Assembly: GCA_025351345.1 (NCBI GenBank)
Contig: JANXWB010000032.1
Span: forward strand, 1 to 63,600
Source: Synechococcales cyanobacterium GL140_1_metabat_312
Lineage (GTDB): Bacteria > Cyanobacteriota > Cyanobacteriia > Leptolyngbyales > Leptolyngbyaceae
Reading direction: 5' to 3'
Length of the DNA: 63,600 bases
A program made the position numbers and the translations under genes. The stretch's first letter is position 1. Every line of letters begins with the position of its first letter. Of this stretch, positions 36,272 to 44,047 are shown one piece after another. The notes under the pieces are model-generated. The model ran no database searches. It was not told the DNA's origin and saw nothing but the letters and a program-made list of their open reading frames with translations.

Positions 36272-36688
36272 TTACGGCGTAACGGAAAGAATTGCACCAG
36301 CTTGCGTCTGGAGTTTGCGCGAATACCACCATTCTCGTTGGGAGCTACTGAGCTTAATCGGGTTAAGCGTCAGAATTATCGGATCGCGGTTCTCTTGGCC
36401 CACTATTTCGACACTATAGGATGGACTATTTTTCGTTCCCATATCGGGAGTAAACCGATTGCCAATCCGCCGCCAACTGGGTTCCTTACCGCGCCATTCT
36501 ATCCGACAACAAGGGTAAGGAAGCTGCTCACGATCGTATAGCCGACAGCAAGGGCCGATGATACGGTAGGTAAATAGGCAACCGGGACTCTGAAACAAAT
36601 AGCCCGCCTGTAACGGATGAGATGCAGGATCTCTTAGGTTGACTGGGGCCGGAAAGTGGGTGAATCGGGAAGGGTTGGGGAAATTCAC
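36272..36688 (-). CDS. Hypothetical protein with Cys-rich centre
   Basis: 138 residues from a GTG at 36688. A central stretch contains four cysteines (GCLFTYRIIGPCCRLYDREQ, then LPYPCCRIEWRG), which could bind a metal; flanking regions are Pro/Arg-rich with LFQSPGCLF and a basic C-terminus. I do not recognise the family for certain, though similar short Cys-containing proteins occur in cyanobacteria. It precedes the HAS-barrel-like gene on the same strand with a 35-base gap, suggesting an operon. The start is uncertain because no ATG lies nearby and the ribosome site is weak. Confidence 0.5.
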   Translation of the reverse strand: MNFPNPSRFTHFPAPVNLRDPASHPLQAGYLFQSPGCLFTYRIIGPCCRLYDREQLPYPCCRIEWRGKEPSWRRIGNRFTPDMGTKNSPSYSVEIVGQENRDPIILTLNPIKLSSSQREWWYSRKLQTQAGAILSVTP

Positions 36689-36812
36689 AGTACAGATATC
36701 TAGCGACAGGGTTTCGATCGACAGTGTAAGACAAATTTAACCGATCGGGCACCAGATGTAGTAATTTTTTCGTGCAATCCTTGAACTATGATCTAACTGT
36801 AGCGGGCCGAAA

Positions 36813-37424
36813 TTAAAAGCTGCGTGGCATGAGGTCTTGCAGGGTGACGTGAAGTTCGGGGAATAAATTAGAGACGATGGCATCCGTTAGACGAAATTGC
36901 CGCTGATGATAGTCTTCATTTATCAAGGTACAAACTGTAATCGTCGGTTGCTTTGGTCGTCCAATATAGATAACGCCCCCCAGTCCACGAAAGTCAACAA
37001 TCCAATATTCCGGGATCCCAAACAGCGCATATTCTTCAACCTTTCGGGCATAATCATTTTCCCAATTGGTACTGACGACTTCCACCACAAGCTTGACCGA
37101 TCGGCTCCGAGTAATAACGGGTTCAGATGCCCAAAACGGTTCCTCTAACAATGCCATTTCATCCAACACAATCACGTCCGGTCGTCTTGCCGTAGCAATC
37201 GTGTTAAATGGTTGAAGCATACAGCTTTTAGGCACAAACCAAGGTAACTCTAAACGATCGATTTCACTGCCAAGACGAGTACTAATTTTGCCCGACACCA
37301 ATTCGTGTGGTCCTGTTGGCTCCATATCAATCAATTCTCCATCGGCTAATTCGTAACGCGGATTATCTCCATAGCGAACTAGAAATTCTTCAACATTTAA
37401 AGATTGAGTTGAGGTATAAACCAT
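36813..37424 (-). CDS. Uma2-family (DUF820) putative endonuclease
   Basis: 203 residues. Typical Uma2 layout: N-terminal YGDNPRYELADGELIDMEPT with GPHELVSGKISTRLGSEIDR, then TARRPDVIVLDEMALLEE (catalytic Asp), VKLVVEVVSTNWENDYARKV (catalytic Glu; V-S-T-N variant of the S-P-S-T element) and EYALFGIPEYWIVDFRGLGG. It lacks the coiled-coil tail of the copy at 27091. Members are widespread in cyanobacteria, without known function. Divergent from lipB; start ATG 37424. Confidence 0.9.
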   Translation of the reverse strand: MVYTSTQSLNVEEFLVRYGDNPRYELADGELIDMEPTGPHELVSGKISTRLGSEIDRLELPWFVPKSCMLQPFNTIATARRPDVIVLDEMALLEEPFWASEPVITRSRSVKLVVEVVSTNWENDYARKVEEYALFGIPEYWIVDFRGLGGVIYIGRPKQPTITVCTLINEDYHQRQFRLTDAIVSNLFPELHVTLQDLMPRSF

Positions 37425-37504
37425 TGATTTGTTTGACTTGTTTGAACATTAGCCATACTTTCTATCTATACTTTAAAGGCATTTGGGAAATAGTGGTGGA
37501 TTAA

Positions 37505-38194
37505 ATGGCGGATGGGTCTCGGGTTTGTGATTTAATCGATCGCGGTTTGGTTCCGTATAAGATGGCGTGGGACTGGCAAAAACAATGGGTAAACGATCGT
37601 AAGCAGTCGCCTAATTTGCCTGATTTACTATGTCTTTTAGAACATCCATCGGTATATACCTTAGGTCAAGCATCCGACATAAATTTTGTCCGGTTTGAAC
37701 CAGGAGAGTATGAGTTGCATCGAATTGAGCGGGGCGGCGAGGTGACTTACCATACACCGGGGCAATTGGTGGGCTACCCGATTTTGAATTTGCAGCATTA
37801 CCGTCCCGATTTGCATTGGTATTTGCGACAACTTGAGGAGGTGGTGATTCGGACAGTTGCCCATTATGGACTAAGCGGCGTGCGAGTTGAGGGACTGACT
37901 GGCGTTTGGATTGATGGATTTAAGGTGGCGGCGATCGGGATTAAGGTAAGCCGATGGATTACGATGCACGGATTTGCTCTGAATGTATGCCCGGACATGG
38001 AAGGATTTGAGCGGATTGTGCCTTGTGGGATTGTGGGACGACCTGTCGGCAGTTTGGTTCAGTGGATTCCGGGAATTACCGTGGCACAGGTAAGGCCAAT
38101 TGTGATGCGAGCATTTGAGCAGGTCTTTGGGGTTCGGCTAACTCTGACGGATGCAATGATGGATAGAGGAACTCAGACAAATTTGCAGCCTTGA
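37505..38194 (+). CDS. lipB: Octanoyltransferase LipB
   Basis: Transfers octanoyl from acyl carrier protein to lipoyl-dependent enzymes (such as pyruvate dehydrogenase E2 and glycine cleavage H protein), the first step of lipoate attachment. 229 residues with [40 protein letters not shown] (catalytic Lys at the end), [18 protein letters not shown] and [14 protein letters not shown] (catalytic Cys). All essential motifs are present and the length is normal. LipA is not in the window. Start ATG 37505, preceded by GTGGA. Confidence 0.95.
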   Translation: MADGSRVCDLIDRGLVPYKMAWDWQKQWVNDRKQSPNLPDLLCLLEHPSVYTLGQASDINFVRFEPGEYELHRIERGGEVTYHTPGQLVGYPILNLQHYRPDLHWYLRQLEEVVIRTVAHYGLSGVRVEGLTGVWIDGFKVAAIGIKVSRWITMHGFALNVCPDMEGFERIVPCGIVGRPVGSLVQWIPGITVAQVRPIVMRAFEQVFGVRLTLTDAMMDRGTQTNLQP

Positions 38195-38297
38195 TTTTTG
38201 CACGTAAGTTCTGTAGGATTCTCCTTCATGGAGATACCCCGCTATCTCGACCAAAGTACCGTAGATTAAATCAGCCAGAGCATTAGAGAGTCGGATT

Positions 38298-39335
38298 ATG
38301 GGTGCTGTGAAGGGTCGATCGCTGGTGATGAAACGCAGTCTAGTGTTAGGTTTAATGACCCTATTTTTGATGGGATTGACAAGCTGTGGGAAGCAGTCAT
38401 CGGGCGATCAGGTCGATGTGACATTGGTCTCATTTTCCGTAACGAAAATAGCACATGAGGCGATCATTGTTAAGTTTGCTCAGAAGTGGAAGCAAGAGCA
38501 TGGACAGTCGGTCGTGTTTAAGCGTAGTTATGGTGCGTCGGGGACGCAGACTCGGGCGGTGATTGATGGCTTAGATGCGGATGTCGTACATTTGTCTCTT
38601 GGGCTGGATATGAAAAAAATTGAAAAAGCAGGATTAATTCAGCCGGGATGGGAAACTAAATTGCCGAATGATGCGATCGTGTCGAAAAGTGTGGCGGCAT
38701 TGATGACGCGTCCCGGCAACCCCAAGGGCATTCACGATTGGAGTGATTTGGCTAAGGATGGTGTGCAATGGATTACGGCGGACCCAAAGACGTCCGGGGT
38801 GGCACGATGGAATTTCTTGGCGTTGTGGAATGGGCTGGTAAAGCTTCATGGTAATGAGAATGAAGCAAAAAGATTCGTGAAGAAAGCACTCAAAAATGTG
38901 CCCATTATGGCCAAAGATTCCCGCGAGTCCAGTGATGCATTTTTCAAACAAAGTCAAGGCGATGCGTTAATTAACTATGAGAATGAAGTGATATTGCTAC
39001 AACAGAAAGGCGTGAAGGTTGAATATACAATTCCTAAGGTCAATGTTTCTATTGATAACCCAGTAGCAGTCGTAGATAAGAATGTAGATAAACACGGAAA
39101 CCGGGCTGTGGTCGAGGCATTTGTCCAATATTTGTATAGTCCCGAGGGCCAGGAAGAATTTGCAAAGGCGGGCTTTCGTCCGGTGAATCAAACTATTGCA
39201 CAGAAGCCGGAATATGTAGCCCAGTATCCTGTTGTGAATTTAACTATGGTGAAGGATTATGGCGGCTGGTCTGAAATTCAAAAGAAGTTCTTTGCGGATG
39301 GGGCAATGTTCGATCGCCTTCGCAATGAATCATAA
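38298..39335 (+). CDS. sbpA: Sulfate ABC transporter substrate-binding protein
   Basis: 345 residues; the periplasmic sulfate/thiosulfate-binding component. The lipobox-like LMGLTSCGK near residue 30 suggests a lipoprotein anchored at the inner membrane. Seen: VTLVSFSVTKIAHEAIIVKF, FKRSYGASGTQTRAVIDGLD, ADVVHLSLGLDMKKIEKAGL, NPKGIHDWSDLAKDGVQWIT with ADPKTSGVARWNFLALW, and GDALINYENEVILL, as in Sbp/CysP. ATG 38298 has a GAGAG site; ATG 38328 would give a shorter leader (MKRSLVLGL...) and is equally plausible. Followed by cysT and cysW. Confidence 0.93.
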   Translation: MGAVKGRSLVMKRSLVLGLMTLFLMGLTSCGKQSSGDQVDVTLVSFSVTKIAHEAIIVKFAQKWKQEHGQSVVFKRSYGASGTQTRAVIDGLDADVVHLSLGLDMKKIEKAGLIQPGWETKLPNDAIVSKSVAALMTRPGNPKGIHDWSDLAKDGVQWITADPKTSGVARWNFLALWNGLVKLHGNENEAKRFVKKALKNVPIMAKDSRESSDAFFKQSQGDALINYENEVILLQQKGVKVEYTIPKVNVSIDNPVAVVDKNVDKHGNRAVVEAFVQYLYSPEGQEEFAKAGFRPVNQTIAQKPEYVAQYPVVNLTMVKDYGGWSEIQKKFFADGAMFDRLRNES

Positions 39336-39373
39336 GTTCATCCTACCTTCGAGTTAATTATTTGGGTTTCTCT

Positions 39374-40237
39374 ATGAATTCATCTGTCTCAGAATCAATC
39401 CGATCGCAATCCTTTCCCCTTCAAGTTTGGGCGCAACTTAAAGCCTCCTCTTGGGCATGGCGAGTGACCCTAGGCTATCTTTTTTTAATGTTGATATTGC
39501 CCATTTCAGCAATGTTTGCAAAAGCTGCAACCGTCTCACCCGCTGAGTTTTGGGCGATCGCCACTAGCCCTGTTGCCTTATCTACCTACGATGTGACTTT
39601 TACGACTTCATTTATTGCCGCATTAATTAATGGATTGTTTGGCACATTAATTGCCTGGACTTTGGTGCGCTACGATTTTCCATTGAAGCGGGTGGTTGAA
39701 GCCTCGGTAGATTTGCCCTTTGCCTTACCAACAGCAGTCGCCGGATTAACGATCGCGACGGTGTATAGCAAAACGGGATGGGTTGGTTCGTTGGTTGCGC
39801 CGTTTGGGATTCAGATTGCCTTTAGTCGATTGGGTGTTGGGGTCGCGATGATCTTTATTTCATTGCCGTTTGTGGTGCGGACGGTGCAGCCTGTATTGCA
39901 AGAGATTAATAAAGACATTGAGGAAGCGGCTTGGTGTTTGGGTGCGTCGCCTTGGCAAACCTTCTGGAATGTCATTTTTCCCCCGTTGTTTCCATCGATT
40001 TTAACGGGAGTGGCCTTAGGGTTTTCGCGGGCCGTGGGTGAATATGGTTCGACGGTGATTGTCGCCTCGAATACTCCCTTTAAAGATTTAATTACCCCCG
40101 TACTCGTCTTTCAACGTCTGGAGCAATTTGATCTGCCAGGGGCGACGGTGATTGGGGTGGTGATGTTGATGATTTCGTTGGTGATTTTGTTCAGTATTAA
40201 TTTATTACAAGCTTGGGGCCGTCGCTATGATCAGTAA
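39374..40237 (+). CDS. cysT: Sulfate ABC transporter permease CysT (CysU)
   Basis: 287-residue inner-membrane permease with about six membrane helices. The permease loop that contacts the ATPase reads EEAAWCLGASPWQTFWNVIF with PPLFPSILTG, and the upstream LPFALPTAVAGLTIATVYSK segment is typical of CysT. ATG 39374 was preferred to TTG 39362 (MGFS leader). The gene follows sbpA by 38 bases and overlaps cysW by 11 bases, indicating translational coupling. The complete transporter would also need the CysA ATPase, which is not in the window. Confidence 0.93.
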   Translation: MNSSVSESIRSQSFPLQVWAQLKASSWAWRVTLGYLFLMLILPISAMFAKAATVSPAEFWAIATSPVALSTYDVTFTTSFIAALINGLFGTLIAWTLVRYDFPLKRVVEASVDLPFALPTAVAGLTIATVYSKTGWVGSLVAPFGIQIAFSRLGVGVAMIFISLPFVVRTVQPVLQEINKDIEEAAWCLGASPWQTFWNVIFPPLFPSILTGVALGFSRAVGEYGSTVIVASNTPFKDLITPVLVFQRLEQFDLPGATVIGVVMLMISLVILFSINLLQAWGRRYDQ

Positions 40238-41072
40238 TCCACAACAATTAAATAAGCCATTGAACGATCGTAATCTAAAAAAAAGCTGGGTGCCGACCAT
40301 TTTAATTGGCATTACCGTAGTCTATTTGGGATTGGTCTTGTACATTCCAGCAGCGAATGTTTTTTATCAAGCCTTTCGATTAGGCACGGGAGCATTTTTT
40401 GAAAATTTAACCAAACCTGAGTTTTTATCCGCAGCAAGTTTGACGTTGATGTTGGCGGTGATTGCAGTGCCGATTAATACGGTGTTTGGGCTGTGTGCAG
40501 CTTGGGCTTTGACGCGGAATCGTTTTTGGGGTCGATCGTTTTTGTTGAGTGTGATTGACTTACCTTTTTCCATATCGCCAGTTGTCGCCGGGTTGATGTT
40601 AGTTTTACTGTATGGCCGATTGGGTTGGTTTGGGCCTTGGTTGAATAGCAATAATATTCAAATTATTTTTGCGTTTCCAGGAATGTTACTCGCAACATTA
40701 TTTGTCAGTATGCCCTTTGTCGTCCGCGAGGTAATTCCGGTATTAGAAGAAGCGGGGGCAGAACAGGAAGAAGCAGCGGCAACTCTGGGGGCAAGTGAAT
40801 GGCAAACATTTTGGCGTGTGACCTTGCCAAATATTCGCTGGGGTTTATTGTATGGTGTGTTGCTAACCAATGCGCGGGCGATGGGAGAGTTTGGTGCGGT
40901 GTCCGTGGTGTCGGGAAATTTGAGCCAACAGACTCAGAGTTTACCGTTATTTGTGGAGGAAGCCTACAAACAATATCAAACGGAGTCAGCCTATTCAGCG
41001 GCAGTTTTGTTGGCGTTTTTGGCGGTCTTGACGTTGGTGTTTAAGGAAATTTTAGAACGAAAGACTAAATAG
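40227..41072 (+). CDS. cysW: Sulfate ABC transporter permease CysW
   Basis: 281-residue partner permease. Membrane helices include VPTILIGITVVYLGLVLYIP and FPGMLLATLFVSMPFVVREV; the coupling loop reads EEAAATLGASEWQTFWRVTL followed by PNIRWGLLYGVLL, and the C-terminal GEFGAVSVVSGNLSQQTQSL with PLFVEEAYKQYQ is the CysW signature. ATG 40227 lies within the end of cysT. No cysA follows: a terminator hairpin at 41174-41202 and the convergent hemJ gene end the operon. Confidence 0.93.
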   Translation: MISNPQQLNKPLNDRNLKKSWVPTILIGITVVYLGLVLYIPAANVFYQAFRLGTGAFFENLTKPEFLSAASLTLMLAVIAVPINTVFGLCAAWALTRNRFWGRSFLLSVIDLPFSISPVVAGLMLVLLYGRLGWFGPWLNSNNIQIIFAFPGMLLATLFVSMPFVVREVIPVLEEAGAEQEEAAATLGASEWQTFWRVTLPNIRWGLLYGVLLTNARAMGEFGAVSVVSGNLSQQTQSLPLFVEEAYKQYQTESAYSAAVLLAFLAVLTLVFKEILERKTK

Positions 41073-41173
41073 GGAATGGATTTAATGTTGATGTGATTAT
41101 CCGGTGCTAATTCGTTGGGTGGTTTGCTTGAGGTTCTATCTAAGTTAGAACAATTGGAATTTTGTTAATGTTA

Positions 41174-41202
41174 AAATGCCGATCGTAACCCAATCGGCAT
41201 TT
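41174..41202 (+). terminator. Intrinsic terminator after cysW
   Basis: AAATGCCGAT and ATCGGCATTT form a perfect 10-bp stem with a 9-base loop, about 100 bases after the cysW stop and just before the hemJ stop on the other strand. The T-run is short (ATTTAATT). Convergent position fits a shared terminator. Confidence 0.65.
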
Positions 41203-41212
41203 AATTCAAGCT

Positions 41213-41815
41213 CTAAGCCTTTATTTGTTCTGGAAAGACGATCGCTGCATCAGCATTCACCAAATTCTTCTTCTCAGCATCCAACCGTCGCTTACGGGCA
41301 TAAAGTTGAATACTCGCCGCAAATGCGATCGCCATTCCAAAGACAACATAACTTGTCGCATTGGTTGGAATATCATTTTTAAAAATAGCCAACATCACAA
41401 TCACCACCAAAAAGAACGTTGGAAATTCATTCATCCAACGAAACTGCTTAGATGTGAGCGGCATCTCTCCCGCCTCCATTTGGCGAATAATTTTACGGCA
41501 ATAATGATGGAAACCCACCAACACCAACACCAAACCAATTTTCACCTGCAACCAAGTCTGATGTAACAAATCAGGTGCGATCGTCAACATAGCGATCGCC
41601 ATCACAATTGTCACTACCATGGCAGGGGTCATAATGATGCCATAGAGCCGCTTTTCCATCAAAGTAAACTGCGTCTTCAAAATGCTGCGAGCGGGTTCTA
41701 CTTGCTGCTCGTGGGCCTCTGCATGATAAACAAACAACCGTGGCAGATAAAAAAGCCCAGCAAACCACGAGACAAATCCCACAATATGAAACGCTTTAAA
41801 CCAAAAGTACGGCAT
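41213..41815 (-). CDS. hemJ: HemJ-type protoporphyrinogen IX oxidase
   Basis: Membrane enzyme converting protoporphyrinogen IX to protoporphyrin IX in the haem/chlorophyll pathway; HemJ is the usual form in cyanobacteria. 200 residues with about four membrane segments. N-terminus MPYFWFKAFHIVGFVSWFAG with LFYLPRLFVYHAEA carries the conserved His (residue 10) and Arg; EKRLYGIIMTPAMVVTIVMA and WLQVKIGLVLVLVGFHHYCR follow, and the helix with K-I-G-L is conserved in the family. The charged C-terminal tail (ARKRRLDAEKKN) is slightly longer than in some homologues. Start ATG 41815. Confidence 0.9.
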   Translation of the reverse strand: MPYFWFKAFHIVGFVSWFAGLFYLPRLFVYHAEAHEQQVEPARSILKTQFTLMEKRLYGIIMTPAMVVTIVMAIAMLTIAPDLLHQTWLQVKIGLVLVLVGFHHYCRKIIRQMEAGEMPLTSKQFRWMNEFPTFFLVVIVMLAIFKNDIPTNATSYVVFGMAIAFAASIQLYARKRRLDAEKKNLVNADAAIVFPEQIKA

Positions 41816-41849
41816 GGCGGTGATATAAAAGAATTGCTATGGATCAAAA

Positions 41850-41877
41850 AACTCAGGATACAACTGCATCCTGAGTT
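41850..41877 (-). terminator. Intrinsic terminator of the DUF2811 gene (minus strand)
   Basis: Read on the minus strand, AACTCAGGAT, an 8-base loop and ATCCTGAGTT make a perfect 10-bp stem followed immediately by a T-run (TTTTT). It lies 59 bases after the DUF2811 stop and 35 bases before the hemJ start. Confidence 0.8.
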
Positions 41878-41936
41878 CTATTAAACGGGAAAACGGGTGT
41901 TGCCTAAAGTCTTCCTCCACCCACCTTAATGTTTCG

Positions 41937-42128
41937 TTACACGAGATAAGTTTCTAGGACCACTGGAGTCATAAGTTCTTCTGACGGACCTTGATGTAAA
42001 AAGAGCGAAATCGCTACAGAAATTGCACGATCTTGGTCCCAATCTGGGTTCTTCTCAATATACTGAGCCAATTCACTGTGAAGAGTTTCGGGAAGTTCGG
42101 TAAGCAGGGAAATCGTGGGAGACATCAT
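41937..42128 (-). CDS. DUF2811 small protein
   Basis: 63-residue protein with the pattern ISLLTELPETLHSELAQYIE, then NPDWDQDRAISVAISLFLHQ. The P-D-W-D-Q-D-R motif followed by a hydrophobic helix is characteristic of cyanobacterial DUF2811 proteins, which have no known function; the fold looks like a short helical or ribbon-helix type. Two adjacent ATGs (42128, 42125) could start it. It has its own terminator at 41850-41877 and lies beside the large DnaA-box-containing spacer. Confidence 0.8.
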   Translation of the reverse strand: MMSPTISLLTELPETLHSELAQYIEKNPDWDQDRAISVAISLFLHQGPSEELMTPVVLETYLV

Positions 42129-42393
42129 AAAATAAAACCTTTACTCAAGCCCTAGGTGTGACGAATTTAAAACAGGAATCAACAGCCACTGAGATCATCA
42201 ACACCAAATGCTATAAATAACGGCTTCGCTTCACTTTTCTCGCAAGTTTACGCGCAAGTCACATCAGTTGGTGCTGAACTAGTGAATCGAATTCTCGCAC
42301 TGCGCTGAGTGTTTGTAGAGCGTATATTTACTTGTGCCATTTAATACATCACGTCTCTACGAATACACTCATGATTACTTCGTGCCTGCGTAC

Positions 42394-42647
42394 TGTGGAA
42401 AACGTCTTAAATATATTTTAGAGGAGTGTTATCGAGTGAAAATTTGAGTAATTCAAATGTATTAAAATCGCTGAGAGCTTTGTGTGGCAAGCAATTCAGG
42501 TTTTTTAATCAGAAACAGATAACCAGAATAACGAAGCTCTATGTTGGGGGAAGCGATCGATTCGCATCACAGAACACAATCGAAGTCAGCGCTGCCCTGT
42601 GGAAAACCATTCATAATCTGTGGAAAAGAGAGAATGGATGTGGAAAG
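42394..42647. promoter_or_regulatory. Cluster of DnaA-box-like words (candidate origin region)
   Basis: TGTGGAAAA, the complement of TTTTCCACA (the cyanobacterial DnaA box as I recall it), occurs at 42394-42402, 42598-42606 and 42619-42627. A one-mismatch copy (TGTGGAAAG) is at 42639-42647. All have the same orientation, and three lie within 50 bases at about 20-bp spacing. They are in the 746-base gene-free spacer 42129-42874, flanked by A/T-rich runs (ATATATTTTA near 42411; TATTAACTAAATATTTCTTG near 42731). No dnaA or dnaN is next to it, so an origin is only a candidate; transcriptional control by DnaA is another option. Confidence 0.5.
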
Positions 42648-42874
42648 ATTTAAAAAATGTGGGGGAAGTCTCTATCTAAAAGAAGAAATATAAAGATGTC
42701 GATCGTTATTTTTGGAGTGATTTTCTGGAGTATTAACTAAATATTTCTTGCTTTTTACTTAAACAAACGTAACAGCACAAATGCAATAGCACAAAAAATC
42801 CTGGATACGAAATATCGCGCCAGGAGGTTGATTGAATCCCTAAGTCAGTGGTGAGGGACTATACGTTAATCCAG

Positions 42875-43768
42875 CTAGTTAATCCGGCGGATATTCAAAC
42901 AACACCAGTCACCGCGTTTCCAGAGTGCTGACACAAACCAGCCATTCTCTTCAAGAACATCCGTCACGGCTTTGGCCTGGTCTAGCAGAACACCGCTGAG
43001 GATGCCCCAGGTGTCGGGTTTGGTGAATGGCTCCCACTCAGGAATCAGCTCCACAATTACATGGGCCAAGATATTGCAAACAATGCCCTCGACGGGTTCA
43101 GGAATCATATCCACAATGACTTCCACACTGCCTTCAGCTACCTCAAGCCGCGATGGATCGATATTGTTAAGTGTCACGTTTTCCTGAGTTGCTTTTACGG
43201 CCAATGGATCTGTATCAACGGCATAAGCTTTTTTTGCGCCCAACAGCAATGCGCCCACAGACAAAATTCCTGAACCACAGCCAATATCTGCGATCGTAAT
43301 CAATTCTGGATGATCGCCCAATCGCATCTCTAGTGCTTCGAGACAAAGTTGCGTGGTGGCATGGTCTCCCGTACCAAAAGCGACTCCAGGTTCCAGCTTA
43401 AGAATGGTCCGATCGGTATGCTCTGGCAATGGCAACCAAGCGGGATGAATGAGGAGACGATCGCCAACATTTTGCGGTTTCCAATAGGCTTTCCAGCCGC
43501 TGGCCCAGTCTTCCTCATCGATCAATCGCCACTGAATCGACGGTTCCCCCACTTCAAAACACAATGCATCTTGTTTAACTTGCAGTGCCAAGGCCGACAA
43601 GTCCAAAACATGAGATGACACCTTCGGAACATAAGCCGCAATAACGGACGAATTGCCTTCTCGCTGACTAGACATTCCCTTACAGCCAAACATTTCCAGT
43701 CGCCAAAACATGGATTCTTCCAGTACTGCGTCACATAAAATCTGGATTTCCCACCAACTGTTTGTCAT
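42875..43768 (-). CDS. prmA: Ribosomal protein L11 methyltransferase
   Basis: 297-residue SAM-dependent enzyme trimethylating ribosomal protein L11. The N-terminal substrate domain ([39 protein letters not shown]) is followed by the catalytic fold: [60 protein letters not shown] and [18 protein letters not shown] (N-I-L-A catalytic motif). Motifs and length are standard. Start ATG 43768, downstream of serA on the same strand after a 279-base gap containing a repeat. Confidence 0.94.
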   Translation of the reverse strand: MTNSWWEIQILCDAVLEESMFWRLEMFGCKGMSSQREGNSSVIAAYVPKVSSHVLDLSALALQVKQDALCFEVGEPSIQWRLIDEEDWASGWKAYWKPQNVGDRLLIHPAWLPLPEHTDRTILKLEPGVAFGTGDHATTQLCLEALEMRLGDHPELITIADIGCGSGILSVGALLLGAKKAYAVDTDPLAVKATQENVTLNNIDPSRLEVAEGSVEVIVDMIPEPVEGIVCNILAHVIVELIPEWEPFTKPDTWGILSGVLLDQAKAVTDVLEENGWFVSALWKRGDWCCLNIRRIN

Positions 43769-43969
43769 GAAGAATTGGGAATGAAGAATTGAGAATTACA
43801 GGTTGAGAACCATCGATCGTAGTGAAGAGAACGTGTGAAAAGTCCTTGCATTGGTATTGAAATATTCAATTCTCCTAAATTTCTCTTAAAAAGGAGGACT
43901 AAGAGTTGAATTCTAAATCCTCATTTTAAAGAGAAACTAAGTATTAAACTAGTTTCCCGTCTTTCCAGT

Positions 43970-43999
43970 TCCCCCTTTTCAAGGGGGCTAGGGGGATCG
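43970..43999. repeat. Copy of the CCCCCTT/AAGGGGG palindromic repeat
   Basis: TCCCCCTTTTCAAGGGGG followed by CTAGGGGGATCG matches one arm of the 111-bp element inside cobN (29276-29386). It lies between serA and prmA, close to the serA stop. The remainder of 43769-44047 shows no gene. Confidence 0.7.
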
Positions 44000-44047
44000 G
44001 GCCTCAATCACAATCTTCGACTTTTCAAACACGCTCTAAGTCACTAA

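Noticed and set aside
42426-42653. 75-codon plus-strand frame in the DnaA-box spacer
   Set aside because: Overlaps the DnaA-box-like words, has no ribosome site and no recognisable features; the bases are better explained as regulatory.
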